Shown in pieces: positions 17,594 to 29,120 of a DNA stretch of 64,000 nt (position 1 is its first letter; each line of letters begins with the position of its first letter). The notes below the pieces were generated by a model. It was not told the origin of the DNA and ran no database searches. It was given only the letters and a program-made list of their open reading frames with translations. The stretch is from the NCBI RefSeq assembly GCF_002979535.1, contig NZ_PCPB01000002.1, forward strand, positions 335,473 to 399,472, in the 5' to 3' direction. This stretch comes from Brevundimonas sp. MYb52. GTDB lineage: Bacteria; Pseudomonadota; Alphaproteobacteria; Caulobacterales; Caulobacteraceae. Position numbers and translations under genes: made by a program.

Positions 17594-19524
17594 TTCTTGG
17601 CGGGCGCAGGGGCGGCCGGAGCCGCAGGAGCAGCGGCCGGGGCTTCGATGCCCAGGGCGAGGATGGCGGCGGCCGGGTCGTTCTTGGCCTTCACGCGCGC
17701 CGCGGCGGCATTGAAGCTTTGCTCGACCATGGCGTTGGCCATCGCTTGGGTCAGGCGCGGACGAACCTGTTCGACCAGCGGGGCGGCCAGAGCCGGGACG
17801 GCGGCGTGGATGGCGTCGACATGGCCGACCACGAAGCTGTTGGCCGACTGGGCGCCGGTGAAGACCTGACCCTTGCCTTGGCCGAACAGGCCGCGCAGGA
17901 CGCCTTCGCCCAGTTCGGTCTGGCTGGCCTGGCTCTGCTGAACGCCGGCGCGGGTCGACAGTTGAGCGCCCGCCGAAGCGGCCACTTTGGCGATGTCCTC
18001 GCCGGCGCGAATACGACCGGCCAGTTCTTCAGCCTTGGCGGATAGACGGCGGGCGTTTTCACGCAAGGTCCATTGCTGGGCCAGGGGCGCGCGGACTTCG
18101 GCCAGGGTCGGCAGGGAGGCCGGACGAATGTCATCGACGCGGACCGCGAAATACTGGCCTTCGCCGGCATCGATGATGTCGCTCTCGCCACCCTTGGAGA
18201 GGGCGTAGGCCGACTCGAAGATCTGGCGCGGAGCGTTCAGCGGTTGACCATCCGGCAGACGACCGTCAGCGGTGAATGGCGGCAGCTGCACCAGGCGAGC
18301 GCCGACGGCCTGAGCGGCGTCGGCCATGTTCTTGCCGTCCTGACGAGCCTTTTCGTACTGTTCGACCTTGGCGTAGGTCGCGCCCTTCACGTCTTCGGCG
18401 CGCAGTTCGTCGATCAGGGCGCTGCGGACGCTTTCCAGGGTGGCGGGGGCGCCGGCGGTGACGCCTGTCACCTTGGCGACCGTAAAGCCGACGCGGCTCT
18501 GGATCGGGTTCGAGACCTGGTTGGCGGACAGGCCGAAGACGGCAGCGCCGACGGCGGGGTCGCCCAGGGCGCTTTGCGGCGTGTCATTATAGGCGGCGGC
18601 TTCGATCTTGTTGGCGGCGGCGACTTCGGTCGGGGTCTTGCCGGCGCGCAGTTCCGCCACGACGCGGTCAGCGGCGGCCTTGGTCGGGACGGTCAGCGTC
18701 ACGAAGGTGCGCTTTTCCGGATTGATCAGAGCGGCCTTGCGGAACTCGAAGCGTTCGCGAATGCGCTCCTCGGTGATCGGCGCGGCCTGGCTGTTCGGGG
18801 CCGGGTTGAACAGCGCGATCGAGATCATGCGGAATTCAGGGCGGCGCAGTTGAGCGGCGTTCTCGTTCAGGAATGCGGTCAGTTGAGCATCGGTGGGGGC
18901 GGGAGCGGAACCGGCCATGGCCTGGGTCACGGTGAACCAACGACCATCGCGCGTTTCCAGGGCCTGCCCGGCGAGCAGGGCGCCGTAAATGCGCGGGACG
19001 CGCGCGCCGGCGAAGACGGCGGCGCCGAACTGGCTGGCGACGTATTGGTCGCGCAGGTCCTGCTCCAGCATTTCCGACGTCATGCCTTGCTCGGCCAGGG
19101 CTTGCTCATAGCGGTCCTGATCGAACTGGCCCGACACCTGGTTGAAGAAGGCGGGGATCTGGCGAATCTGCTTCAGCACCAGTTCCTTGCCAGGGCGGAT
19201 GCCGGCGTTCCAGGCCCAGGCCAGGAAGCCCAGACGCTGCGTCTGGCTGTCCAGATACTGGGTGTGGATGTTCTCCTTGACCATGTCGTCGAACGACACG
19301 GGGCGGCCTGCCTGCTCCTGCAGGTTGGCGCGAACGCGCTCGAAATCGGCGCGGAAGCGGGGGCCATCGACGCTGCGCTCACCGGCGTCAATCACATGCT
19401 TCGGGCCGAAGCTGGAGAAGACATCGGTTTGCGAGCCGCCTACGATCAGGAAGCTAAGGATGATCAAGGCGAACAGGCCCGCAGCCCATTTCGACTTGGA
19501 GAAGTTGCGGAACAGCGTGATCAT
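17590..19524 (-). CDS. ppiD: PpiD-like membrane-anchored parvulin chaperone
   Basis: This is a 644-residue protein with one N-terminal membrane anchor (KWAAGLFALIILSFLIVGG) and a long periplasmic part: a SurA-N-like chaperone region (about 50-230), one PpiC-type parvulin domain (about 240-390) and a C-terminal region with an Ala/Pro tail. PpiD helps outer-membrane and secreted proteins fold as they leave the Sec translocon. The frame is open a further 300 codons upstream, but that part is antisense to tpiA, so the start is MITLFRNFSKSKWAAGL at 19524. Its stop overlaps trpE; tpiA diverges from it. Confidence 0.9.
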   Translation of the reverse strand: MITLFRNFSKSKWAAGLFALIILSFLIVGGSQTDVFSSFGPKHVIDAGERSVDGPRFRADFERVRANLQEQAGRPVSFDDMVKENIHTQYLDSQTQRLGFLAWAWNAGIRPGKELVLKQIRQIPAFFNQVSGQFDQDRYEQALAEQGMTSEMLEQDLRDQYVASQFGAAVFAGARVPRIYGALLAGQALETRDGRWFTVTQAMAGSAPAPTDAQLTAFLNENAAQLRRPEFRMISIALFNPAPNSQAAPITEERIRERFEFRKAALINPEKRTFVTLTVPTKAAADRVVAELRAGKTPTEVAAANKIEAAAYNDTPQSALGDPAVGAAVFGLSANQVSNPIQSRVGFTVAKVTGVTAGAPATLESVRSALIDELRAEDVKGATYAKVEQYEKARQDGKNMADAAQAVGARLVQLPPFTADGRLPDGQPLNAPRQIFESAYALSKGGESDIIDAGEGQYFAVRVDDIRPASLPTLAEVRAPLAQQWTLRENARRLSAKAEELAGRIRAGEDIAKVAASAGAQLSTRAGVQQSQASQTELGEGVLRGLFGQGKGQVFTGAQSANSFVVGHVDAIHAAVPALAAPLVEQVRPRLTQAMANAMVEQSFNAAAARVKAKNDPAAAILALGIEAPAAAPAAPAAPAPAKK

Positions 19525-19656
19525 CGAGACAAGAACCTGACGAGGGCCGGCGTCAAAGGGGCGCCACGGTCGCGTATAGGGGCAGTCCCTAGGGCGCCGC
19601 AAGCGGACGCGCCTCAACATCTTGGCTTCCACGACAACGGCGCCTAAACAGGCCGC

Positions 19657-20406
19657 ATGAAACAATCTGTGAAGCTGGTCGCCGGCAATTGGAAAATGAA
19701 CGGCCTGGGCGCGAGCCTGGGCGAGGCGGAAATTCTGGCGAAAGCCTTGCAGGAACAGGCTGCGGCCTGTCGTGTGGCCCTGTGCCCGCCCGCGACGCTG
19801 CTCGACCGCATGGCGGGTGTCGTGGTCGGCGCCCCCGTCGAACTGGGCGGTCAGGACTGCCACGCCGAGGATTCGGGCGCTTTCACCGGGTCGGTGTCCG
19901 CCCCCATGCTGACCGACGCCGGGGCGACCCTGGTGATTCTCGGCCACTCGGAACGTCGTGCCGGTTTCGGCGAGACCGACGCCGACGTCGCCGCCAAGGT
20001 CGAGGCCGCGCTGGCGGCTGGACTGGAGCCCATCATCTGCATCGGTGAAACCCTGGCTGAGCGCGAAGCCGGGCAGGCGGTCGCGGTCGTCAGCCGTCAG
20101 GTGGCCGGTTCGCTGCCCTCGTCGCTGGCGGGCAAGGTCTTCGCCGTCGCCTATGAGCCGGTCTGGGCCATAGGCACCGGCCTGACGCCGACGCTGGAAC
20201 AGATCGAGGAAGTCCACGCCGCCGTGCGCGCAGCCATGGTCGCCAGGCTGGGCGAGGGCGGTCGCGTCGCGCCGATCCTCTATGGCGGTTCGGTCAAGCC
20301 GTCGAACGCGGCGGAAATCCTGGCCGTGGCCGAGGTCGGCGGGGCCCTGGTCGGCGGCGCCTCGCTGAAGGCTGAGGATTTCCTCGGCATTATCCGCGCC
20401 GCCTAG
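19657..20406 (+). CDS. tpiA: Triosephosphate isomerase
   Basis: TpiA interconverts dihydroxyacetone phosphate and glyceraldehyde 3-phosphate. The 249-residue TIM barrel has Lys in VAGNWKMNGLG, the electrophilic His in VILGHSERR, the catalytic Glu in AYEPVWAIGTG followed by loop 6, and the phosphate loop YGGSVKPSNAAEI. It diverges from ppiD across a 132-nt gap and is followed by secG and pyrG, a common alphaproteobacterial order. Confidence 0.97.
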   Translation: MKQSVKLVAGNWKMNGLGASLGEAEILAKALQEQAAACRVALCPPATLLDRMAGVVVGAPVELGGQDCHAEDSGAFTGSVSAPMLTDAGATLVILGHSERRAGFGETDADVAAKVEAALAAGLEPIICIGETLAEREAGQAVAVVSRQVAGSLPSSLAGKVFAVAYEPVWAIGTGLTPTLEQIEEVHAAVRAAMVARLGEGGRVAPILYGGSVKPSNAAEILAVAEVGGALVGGASLKAEDFLGIIRAA

Positions 20407-20499
20407 GCGAGGATTTCTAGCCACAGTTCGTTCGGCGTTTGCCCCGGTCCCGCATCGGTGTTAGACGCCGCCGCTTGATCGGCGCATCTGCGCGCCCAC

Positions 20500-22699
<2,200 letters not shown>

Positions 22700-22778
22700 G
22701 GCGACTGTTCACGCACGGTTGTTGCAGCGTTCATCCAGTGTTGTGCCATTATGGGTCGCAATCATTGGGTGAACGCAG

Positions 22779-22907
22779 ATGGCGGGTGAAATCCTCTATT
22801 TCCTGCATCGGCATTTCAAGGTCGTGCTGATCCTTGGAATGATCGCGAGCCTTGGCGCGGCGGGGGCTGTGGCCAGGGTTGTAGCGCGCCTCTTCCATCT
22901 AGCCTGA
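22779..22907 (+). CDS. Possible 42-residue membrane peptide
   Basis: The frame reads MAGEILYFLHRHFKVVLILG, then MIASLGAAGAVARVVARLFH and two more residues. That is a short polar start, one hydrophobic helix and a basic C-terminus. It ends 4 nt before a strong terminator that would otherwise lie 200 nt from pyrG, which hints that the transcript is meant to include it. The upstream ribosome-binding sequence is weak, and no homologue comes to mind. Short frames occur by chance in GC-rich DNA, so this is tentative. Confidence 0.35.
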   Translation: MAGEILYFLHRHFKVVLILGMIASLGAAGAVARVVARLFHLA

Positions 22908-22911
22908 ATTC

Positions 22912-22946
22912 AAAAGCCCTGGCGGATGCGCTCCGCCAGGGCTTTT
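22912..22946. terminator. Perfect bidirectional terminator between convergent units
   Basis: A 15-bp perfect stem (AAAAGCCCTGGCGGA, 22912-22926, with its complement at 22932-22946) encloses a 5-nt loop. It gives U tracts on both strands and lies between the pyrG unit and the convergent copper operon. Confidence 0.9.
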
Positions 22947-22959
22947 CTAGTTTCAAACC

Positions 22960-23448
22960 TTAAGGACGAACCGGGGTCGCGCCCTCGAAGGTCATGAAGC
23001 GGGCAGGCTGACCCGCACCGAAGCGCATGACGTCATAGCGTTCGGGGGCGTAGCCAGGGGCCTCCATGCCGGGCGAGCCGGTCGGCATGCCGCCGACGCC
23101 GATCCCGCGTGAAGCGCCCGGCGCCTTGAGGAAGGCGTCGACGGCGGCGGCGGGGACGTGGCCCTCGATCACCTTGCCGTCGACGACGGCGGTGTGGCAG
23201 GCCCAGAGGGATTGCGGCACGCCGAGGCGGACCTTGACCGGGGCCAGGTCGTCGGTGGGAACGACGGTGATGGCGTAGCCGGCCTTGCGCATATGTTCGA
23301 CCCAACCGCCGCAGCAGCCGCAGGAATCGCTCTTGTAGACGGTCATGTCTGAGGCCTGGGCCACGGTGGGCAGGCCGTTCAGCAGGAAACCCGCGCCGCC
23401 GAGGAGGGCGGCGCCGAAGGCGAGGGTGGCGATCTTCATCTTGTTCAT
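22960..23448 (-). CDS. DUF411 copper-associated periplasmic protein
   Basis: This 162-residue protein has an N-terminal signal or anchor (MKIATLAFGAALLGGAGFLL). The DUF411 domain follows, with the metal-binding-like motif YKSDSCGCCGGWVEHMRKAG and later SLWACHTAVVDGKVIEGHVP. DUF411 proteins are found with copper-resistance genes and are thought to bind metal in the periplasm. It is the last gene of the copA-cueR-copZ operon (2 nt after the chaperone gene). The C-terminal Met/Gly segment GGMPTGSPGMEAPGY may add thioether ligands. Precise function unknown. Confidence 0.85.
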   Translation of the reverse strand: MNKMKIATLAFGAALLGGAGFLLNGLPTVAQASDMTVYKSDSCGCCGGWVEHMRKAGYAITVVPTDDLAPVKVRLGVPQSLWACHTAVVDGKVIEGHVPAAAVDAFLKAPGASRGIGVGGMPTGSPGMEAPGYAPERYDVMRFGAGQPARFMTFEGATPVRP

Positions 23449-23450
23449 GG

Positions 23451-23648
23451 TCAGGCGGCCTCGGCCGGATAGCCGGCGGCGTCCAGCGCGGCCAGCAGAG
23501 CCTGACGGTCGGCGTCGGTCGTCACCTCGACGCGGCGGGCCTCAATGTCGGCCTTGATGGCGGCGGTGGCGTCCACTGAATGGATGGCCTTTTCGACGGA
23601 GGCGACGCAGCCTTCGCAGCGGATCTTGGGGATGGTCAGGACGATCAT
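23451..23648 (-). CDS. copZ: CopZ-like copper chaperone (HMA domain)
   Basis: This is a single heavy-metal-associated domain of 65 residues. The metal loop is IPKIRCEGCVASVEKAI, with Cys-x-x-Cys as CEGC instead of the more usual MxCxxC. Such chaperones hand Cu(I) to P-type ATPases like the one encoded two genes upstream. Its start overlaps the cueR stop by 4 nt. The missing Met before the first Cys slightly weakens the assignment to CopZ as opposed to a generic HMA protein. Confidence 0.85.
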   Translation of the reverse strand: MIVLTIPKIRCEGCVASVEKAIHSVDATAAIKADIEARRVEVTTDADRQALLAALDAAGYPAEAA

Positions 23649-24064
23649 TGGGGAGCTCCTTCAGAAGCGGCGGCGGGCGAACCCGCCAGGTCGGACAGGA
23701 TGGGACAGTCGGGCCGGTCGTCGCCGGCGCAGCAATGCGACAGATTGCGCAGCGTATCGGCCATGGCCTGCATTTCGGCGATGCGGGCGTCGAGGTCGGC
23801 GACGTGTTTCTCGGCCAGGGCCTTGACCTCGCGGCTGGGCCGGTTGCGGTCGCGCCACAGGGATAGAAGGCGGGTGATCTCATCGACCGAGAAGCCCAGA
23901 CCCCGCGCACGGCGGATGAAGCGCAGGTCGTTCAGGTCGCGCTCGTTGAAGTCGCGATAGTTGCTCTCGGTCCGCTCGGACGGCCGGATCAGGCCGACGG
24001 ATTCGTAGTATCGGATCATCTTGGCGGTGACGCCGGTGGCTGCGGAGGCCTTGCCGATGTTCAT
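23645..24064 (-). CDS. cueR: CueR-type MerR-family copper regulator
   Basis: CueR senses Cu(I) and activates its promoters by untwisting a long spacer. The 139-residue protein has an N-terminal MerR helix-turn-helix ([20 protein letters not shown]) and a dimerisation helix. The metal loop puts Cys at residues 112 and 120 ([13 protein letters not shown]), the same numbers as in E. coli CueR, which indicates specificity for monovalent coinage metal. It overlaps copA and copZ by 4 nt each, so it is made as part of the operon it likely controls from 26593-26623. Confidence 0.93.
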   Translation of the reverse strand: MNIGKASAATGVTAKMIRYYESVGLIRPSERTESNYRDFNERDLNDLRFIRRARGLGFSVDEITRLLSLWRDRNRPSREVKALAEKHVADLDARIAEMQAMADTLRNLSHCCAGDDRPDCPILSDLAGSPAAASEGAPQ

Positions 24065-26559
24065 TGGGCGGCTCCTTCAATTTGGGGTTTGGCGACCTGG
24101 GGTTTGAAGGCGCGCAGGCGCAGAGCGTTCAACACCACGCTGACGCTGGACAGGGCCATGGCCCCCGCCGCCAGCATGGGCGACAGCATGTAGCCGAAGG
24201 CGGGATAGAGGACGCCCGCGGCGACCGGGATCAGCAGGACATTGTAGCCAAAGGCCCAGGCCAGGTTCTGGCGGATATTGCTCATGGTGGCGCGCGACAG
24301 GCCGATGGCGCTGACGGCGCCGCGCAGGTCGCCGCCGGTCAGGACCACGTCGGCGCTTTCGATGGCCACGTCGGCGCCGCCGCCGACCGCCAGGCCGACA
24401 TCGGCGGAGGCGAGCGCGGGCGCGTCGTTGACCCCGTCGCCGACGAAGGCGACGCGGCGGCCGCCAGCCTTCAGGGCGTTGATGGCGGCGACCTTGCCGT
24501 CGGGCATGACCTCGGCGTGGACCTCGTCGATGCCCAGAAGGCGGGCGACGGCGGCGGCGGTGCGGCGGTTGTCGCCGGTGATCATGGCCACCTTCAGCCC
24601 CAGGCCGTGCATGGCCTGGATGGCGGCGGCGGTGGTCGGTTTGATGGGGTCAGCCACGGCGATGACGGCGGCGAGTTTTCCGTCGATGGCGGCGTAGAGC
24701 GGCGTCTTGCCCTCGTCGCCCAGACGGGCGGCGGCCTCGGCGAAGACGGCGACGTCGTGGCCCAGCTCGGCCATGTAGCGGTCAGCGCCGACCGCGATGC
24801 GGCGGCCCGAGACCACGCCCGCCACGCCCTTGCCGGGCACGGAATCGAAGGCCTCGGGGCGGGCGACGCTCAGGCCGCGCGCAGAGGCGGCTTCGACCAG
24901 GGCGCGGGCCACGGGGTGTTCGGACTGGCCCTCGACGGCGGCGACCAGGGCCAGAACCTCGGCCTCCTCGAAGCCGTCGGCGACGCTCAGGTCGGTCAGC
25001 TCGGGGCGGCCGGCGGTCAGCGTGCCGGTCTTGTCGAAGGCGATGACCTCGACCCCTTGCAGGGCCTGAAGGGCCTCGCCCTTGCGGAACAGGACGCCCA
25101 GCTCGGCGGCGCGGCCCACGCCGACCATGATCGAGGTCGGCGTCGCCAGACCCATGGCGCAGGGGCAGGCGATGATCAGCACCGAGACGGCGGCGACCAG
25201 GGCCATGCCCAGGGCCGGATCGGGCGCGAACAGATACCAGACGGCGAAGGTCAGGACGGCCACGCCCATGACGACCGGCACGAACCAGCCGGTGATGCGA
25301 TCGACCAGGGCCTGAATGGGCAGCTTGGCGCCCTGGGCGGTTTCGACCATGCGGACGATCTGGGCCAGGACGGTTTCGGCGCCGACCTGCTGCGCCTCGA
25401 AGCGGAAGGCGCCCGTGGTGTTCAGGGTGCCGCCGACGACCTTGGCGCCCGCGCTCTTTTCGACCGGGATGGGTTCGCCGGTCAGCATGGACTCGTCGAT
25501 GTAGGAGGAGCCCTCGGTCACCACGCCGTCGACGGGGACACGCTCGCCGGGGCGCACCACGATGATGTCGCCGGCCTGGACGGTGTCGATCGACACGTCC
25601 TGTTCGACGCCGTCGCGCACGACGCGGGCGGTCTTGGCCTGCATTGACATCAGGCGGCGGATGGCCTGGCTGGTCTGACCCTTGGCGCGGGCCTCGATCC
25701 AGCGGCCGACCAGGATCAGGGTGACTATGACCGCCGCCGCCTCGAAATAGACGTTGGCCGTGCCGGCGGGCAGCAGGGCGGGGGCGAAGGTCGCGACCGT
25801 CGAGAAGGCCCAGGCCGCGCTGGCCCCCAGCACCACCAGCGAGTTCATGTCCGGCGCGCGGCGTAGCAGGGCCGGCACGCCCTTGCGGAAGAAGATCAGG
25901 CCGGGGACGAACAGGACGAAGCTGGCGAGGACGAAGCTGATCAGCCGCCAGTTCTGCGTCCCTATGGTCTGTTCCAGCCAGTGGTGCATGCCGGGGATGA
26001 AGTGCGAGCCCATCTCCAGCACGAACAGGGGCAGGGTGGCGGCGCCCGCGATCAGGACGGCGCGGCCCAGGTTGCGGATGTCGGCGGCGCGGGCGGCCTG
26101 TTCGCGGTCGGCGGCGTCGAGGCCGGCCTGTTCCGGCTGCTCCAGCACATAGCCCGCCTGCTGCACGGCGGCGGCCAGGTTGCGGAAGGATACGGCGCCC
26201 GAGAGGAAGCGGACTGTGGCGCGTTCGGTGGCCAGGTTGACGCTGGCGCTCAGCACGCCCGGCACGGCGGCCAGGGCCTTTTCCACGCGACCGACGCAGC
26301 TGGCGCAGGTCATCTCGCGGACCGGATAGACGACCTCTTCCTCCATCGGCTCGTAGCCGGCGGTGCGGATGGCGGCGGCGATGGCGGCGGGGTTTCCGTC
26401 AGCGTTCAGAACCACATGGGCGCGCTCGGCCGCCAGGTTGACGTTGGCCTCGGCCACGCCGGGCACGGCGCGCACGGCCTTCTCGACCCGACCGACACAG
26501 CTGGCGCAGGTCATGCCGAGGACCGGCAGATCGAGGACTTTCAGGGAGGCGTCGGACAT
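24061..26559 (-). CDS. copA: Cu(I)-exporting P1B-type ATPase
   Basis: This 832-residue copper pump has two N-terminal HMA domains (each with [15 protein letters not shown] or [15 protein letters not shown]). Eight membrane segments surround the transport motif [15 protein letters not shown] (CPC near residue 465). The phosphorylation site is [12 protein letters not shown] (Asp near 509), and the hinge is [20 protein letters not shown]. It moves cytoplasmic Cu(I) to the periplasm. It is the first gene of a four-gene operon (copA-cueR-copZ-DUF411) downstream of a CueR-type promoter. Confidence 0.96.
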   Translation of the reverse strand: MSDASLKVLDLPVLGMTCASCVGRVEKAVRAVPGVAEANVNLAAERAHVVLNADGNPAAIAAAIRTAGYEPMEEEVVYPVREMTCASCVGRVEKALAAVPGVLSASVNLATERATVRFLSGAVSFRNLAAAVQQAGYVLEQPEQAGLDAADREQAARAADIRNLGRAVLIAGAATLPLFVLEMGSHFIPGMHHWLEQTIGTQNWRLISFVLASFVLFVPGLIFFRKGVPALLRRAPDMNSLVVLGASAAWAFSTVATFAPALLPAGTANVYFEAAAVIVTLILVGRWIEARAKGQTSQAIRRLMSMQAKTARVVRDGVEQDVSIDTVQAGDIIVVRPGERVPVDGVVTEGSSYIDESMLTGEPIPVEKSAGAKVVGGTLNTTGAFRFEAQQVGAETVLAQIVRMVETAQGAKLPIQALVDRITGWFVPVVMGVAVLTFAVWYLFAPDPALGMALVAAVSVLIIACPCAMGLATPTSIMVGVGRAAELGVLFRKGEALQALQGVEVIAFDKTGTLTAGRPELTDLSVADGFEEAEVLALVAAVEGQSEHPVARALVEAASARGLSVARPEAFDSVPGKGVAGVVSGRRIAVGADRYMAELGHDVAVFAEAAARLGDEGKTPLYAAIDGKLAAVIAVADPIKPTTAAAIQAMHGLGLKVAMITGDNRRTAAAVARLLGIDEVHAEVMPDGKVAAINALKAGGRRVAFVGDGVNDAPALASADVGLAVGGGADVAIESADVVLTGGDLRGAVSAIGLSRATMSNIRQNLAWAFGYNVLLIPVAAGVLYPAFGYMLSPMLAAGAMALSSVSVVLNALRLRAFKPQVAKPQIEGAAQ

Positions 26560-26592
26560 GGGCGGGAGCCTTTCGTCATTTACAGCCTGAAC

Positions 26593-26623
26593 CTTCTAAA
26601 CCTTCCCATCATGGTAAGGTCAA
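26593..26623 (-). promoter_or_regulatory. CueR-type promoter/operator for copA
   Basis: On the minus strand TTGACC (-35, 26618-26623) and TAGAAG (-10, 26593-26598) are separated by 19 nt, the over-long spacer typical of MerR-family promoters. Between and overlapping them lies the inverted repeat ACCTTCCC / GGTAAGGT (26600-26620), close to known CueR operators. It faces the copA ATPase start at 26559. Confidence 0.88.
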
Positions 26624-26695
26624 CAGCCCTTTTGCGAGGGGCGGAACGGGGCGGCGCGTAGGCGTTTGGAGACCTGATTTTCCTTGGAGCCCCTC

Positions 26696-27055
26696 ATGAC
26701 CCTGTTTCGTCTTCTACCCGCCGTGGCTGTCACTGCGGCCCTGATGCTGCCGTCCGTTGCGGCCGCCCATGCGCGTCTGGTCAGCTCGACCCCCGTCGCC
26801 GGATCAAGCTCGGCCTCGCCGCGCGTCCTCAGCCTGACCTTCAGCGAGAAGATGGCCCCGGCCTTTTCGACCTTCGAGGTGGTCAATGCGGCGGGCGTGA
26901 AGATCCCGGTGCGGACCACGGTCAGCGAGGACGGCAAGACGCTGAGCGCGCCCGTGGCCCGACCGCTGGCGGCGGGCGCCTATGTGATCAACTGGCGACT
27001 GGCCTCCAGCGACGGCCACCGCATGACCGGCGCCGTTCCCTTCACGGTGCGCTGA
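26696..27055 (+). CDS. copC: CopC-domain periplasmic copper-binding protein
   Basis: This 119-residue protein has a signal peptide (LFRLLPAVAVTAALMLPSVA) ending near Ala-His. The mature N-terminal His and the later WRLASSDGHRMTGAVPF segment match the Cu(II)-binding CopC beta barrel (HARLVSSTPVAGSS, SLTFSEKM). It carries copper in the periplasm to the adjacent CopD. The start is ATG 26696, since the upstream TTG at 26684 falls inside the GGAG ribosome-binding site. It diverges from the copA ATPase operon. Confidence 0.92.
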   Translation: MTLFRLLPAVAVTAALMLPSVAAAHARLVSSTPVAGSSSASPRVLSLTFSEKMAPAFSTFEVVNAAGVKIPVRTTVSEDGKTLSAPVARPLAAGAYVINWRLASSDGHRMTGAVPFTVR

Positions 27056-27057
27056 GC

Positions 27058-27957
27058 ATGGAGGCGTGGCTGATGGGGCTGCGGGCGGCCCAGTACGCCG
27101 CGGCCGCCGTGGCCCTGGGGCTGCCCGCCTTCATGCTGTACGGCGGTCGCGTCTTCGGGGGGCGACCGCCTCGCTGGGCGCGTCCGGCCCTGGGCTGGAG
27201 CGCGGCGGTGCTGGCGCTGCTGGCGACGGCGGCCCTGGCCTTGCAGACGGGGGTGATGGCCGGGGCGCTGGATCAGGCGCTGAATCCCGAGGCCCTGGGC
27301 TTTGTCGTCGGCGGCACGGCCCTGGGCGCGGCCTATGCGGCGCGGATCGGAGCCAGCCTGTTGCTGTTGCTGGCGGTTCTGGCTTTGCGTCCGGGGCGAG
27401 GTCTGTGGTCGGTCGCGGCGGTTCTCGGCCTGATCGTCGCCGCCAGCTTCGCCTGGACCGGTCACGGCGCGGCGACCGAGGGGCCGGGCCATGACCTGCA
27501 CCTGGCCTCTGACATCGCCCACGCCGTCGCCGCCTTGGTCTGGCTGGGGGCCGTCTCCGCCTTTGTGGTCATGGCCTCGCGACGGATCGCCGGGGATGCG
27601 GCGTCCAAGGCCGAACTGGCGACGGTGCTGGGCGGCTTTGCGCGGGTGGGGACGATCTGTGTCGCCGTGCTGCTGGTCACCGGACTGATCAACAGCGCCT
27701 ATCTGGTCGGGATCGAGCGGATCTTCAGCCTGACCGAGACGCCCTATGGCCGCCTGCTGGCGGTCAAGTTGGCGGCCTTTGCGGCCATGCTGGGTCTGGC
27801 GGCGCTGCACCGGTTTCGCTCGGCCCCGGCGCTGGAACGCGGGCAGGGCGGTCGGGGCGGCCTGCGCCTCAGCCTTGGCGCAGAACTGGTGCTGGGGCTT
27901 CTGATCCTGGCCCTGGTTGGAGCGATGGGGATGCTGGCGCCGCCGGCATCCCTCTGA
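27058..27957 (+). CDS. copD: CopD-family copper membrane protein
   Basis: This 299-residue integral membrane protein has about eight hydrophobic segments and conserved CopD features: FAWTGHGAATEGPGHDLHLA with several His, SDIAHAVAALVWLGAVSAFV, and LLVTGLINSAYLVG. With CopC it is thought to take copper through the inner membrane for delivery to cuproenzymes. It starts 2 nt after the copC stop. It converges with the PepSY gene, leaving an 8-nt gap. Confidence 0.92.
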   Translation: MEAWLMGLRAAQYAAAAVALGLPAFMLYGGRVFGGRPPRWARPALGWSAAVLALLATAALALQTGVMAGALDQALNPEALGFVVGGTALGAAYAARIGASLLLLLAVLALRPGRGLWSVAAVLGLIVAASFAWTGHGAATEGPGHDLHLASDIAHAVAALVWLGAVSAFVVMASRRIAGDAASKAELATVLGGFARVGTICVAVLLVTGLINSAYLVGIERIFSLTETPYGRLLAVKLAAFAAMLGLAALHRFRSAPALERGQGGRGGLRLSLGAELVLGLLILALVGAMGMLAPPASL

Positions 27958-27965
27958 TCGCGGCT

Positions 27966-28697
27966 TTAGGCCTTTTGCGCCAGCTTGCGGCGTGTCGCCC
28001 GATGGACCTTCCAGTCTCGCGACAGCTTGATCCACAGAAGGATGATGCCGGTGATCGCCACGCCGAGGGTCAGGGCGGTGATGGCGACCAGGGTCGGATG
28101 GTTGAAGTTCTCGCCAGTCTTGAAATCCAGAATGTGCAGCCGCCAGAAGAAGTCATAGATGCGCCAGACGCCCGAGCGCCGAGTGACCACCTCGCCGGTC
28201 TCCGGCGACAAGTAGAAAGTCGTCCGTTCCGCGTCGTGGAAGTCGACGCGCCATAGGGGGCCGTCGCGTCCGGTCTCCTTGGGGGCCTGATCCAGCAGGA
28301 CCGCCGGCGAGGGCGCGGCTTGGCCCCTATAGGCCGCGACGGCCAGATGCGAAGCCTCGCTCGCTGTCATGGCGCCGAACGGTCGCCCCGTGTCTGCGGC
28401 GAGGACGACCGGCTTGCCGTCTGTGGAGGTCAGCACCCAGGCGGGGCCGCGTTGGGTAGTCTTAAGTTCGGCCCGCATCGGCGATACGCCGGACAGGCGC
28501 GCGACCTCTGCCAGCGGCAGGGCGCGATCCAATGGCAGGGCGATGGGCGGCGGCGTCTTGATACGGTGCTCGCTGCGCACGGTCTCGATCGGAATGGCGG
28601 TCATGACCAGGCCGCCCCCGACCCAGAACAGCACCTGTATGCCCACCACTAGGCCGACCCATTTGTGGATCTGGGTCGAATAACGCAGGACCTTCAT
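27966..28697 (-). CDS. PepSY-domain membrane protein
   Basis: This 243-residue protein has an N-terminal membrane helix (KWVGLVVGIQVLFWVGGGLV), a periplasmic region with PepSY-like folds (GPLWRVDFHDAERTTFYLSP, then ETGEVVTRR), and a C-terminal helix (ALTLGVAITGIILLWIKL). Proteins of this kind occur beside metal and siderophore genes and may act in reduction or handling of metals, but no function is established here. The start MKVLRYSTQIHKW at 28697 was preferred over an in-frame ATG 11 codons upstream. It diverges from the Cnr-like trio. Confidence 0.8.
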   Translation of the reverse strand: MKVLRYSTQIHKWVGLVVGIQVLFWVGGGLVMTAIPIETVRSEHRIKTPPPIALPLDRALPLAEVARLSGVSPMRAELKTTQRGPAWVLTSTDGKPVVLAADTGRPFGAMTASEASHLAVAAYRGQAAPSPAVLLDQAPKETGRDGPLWRVDFHDAERTTFYLSPETGEVVTRRSGVWRIYDFFWRLHILDFKTGENFNHPTLVAITALTLGVAITGIILLWIKLSRDWKVHRATRRKLAQKA

Positions 28698-28838
28698 CGC
28701 TTCCCCCAAGCTCAAGGCGTCGCGGCCCATGAGGCCGTTTCAGATCTATACGCCTATCGACGTGCGCGCCCTCATGCGCTTTCAAGGGGAAGGGCGTCAG
28801 CGTGCGTATTACAGGCGGGGTCGCGAGGATGGTTGAGA

Positions 28839-29120
28839 ATGACGGACAATATCGAGGACAGGCTGGCGGCGCCGCTCTTCGCCGAGGACACGGCGCGTCT
28901 GGCGGATCTGGAAGGCGGCGTGTGGCAACGGATCGAACAGCGTCAGTCGCAGCGCCGCATGGGGCAAGTTCGTCTGGCCGTGACGGCTATGGCTCTGCTG
29001 GTCGGCATGGCTAACGGCGGTGTTCTGGGTCAGGTCATCAAACCGCGCCCATCGGACATTCAGATATTCAGCGTCTCGGCGGGTCTGTCGCCGATGGCCA
29101 ACTTTGAGGTCGGCGGATGA
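28839..29120 (+). CDS. CnrY-like membrane anti-sigma factor (candidate)
   Basis: This 93-residue protein has a charged N-terminal half (TDNIEDRLAAPLFAEDTARL, ...WQRIEQRQSQRR), one membrane helix (about 44-65) and a short periplasmic tail. Size and layout match CnrY of Cupriavidus metallidurans (95 residues), which holds the sigma factor CnrH at the membrane. Gene order supports this: it overlaps the CnrX-like sensor by 4 nt, followed by an ECF sigma factor. Sequence similarity cannot be judged by eye, so the role is inferred from order and topology. ATG 28839 was chosen within a longer open frame. Confidence 0.65.
   Translation: MTDNIEDRLAAPLFAEDTARLADLEGGVWQRIEQRQSQRRMGQVRLAVTAMALLVGMANGGVLGQVIKPRPSDIQIFSVSAGLSPMANFEVGG

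Noticed and set aside
19525..20424. 300-codon N-terminal extension of the PpiD frame
   Set aside because: The extension is antisense to tpiA; the membrane anchor and family start are at 19524.
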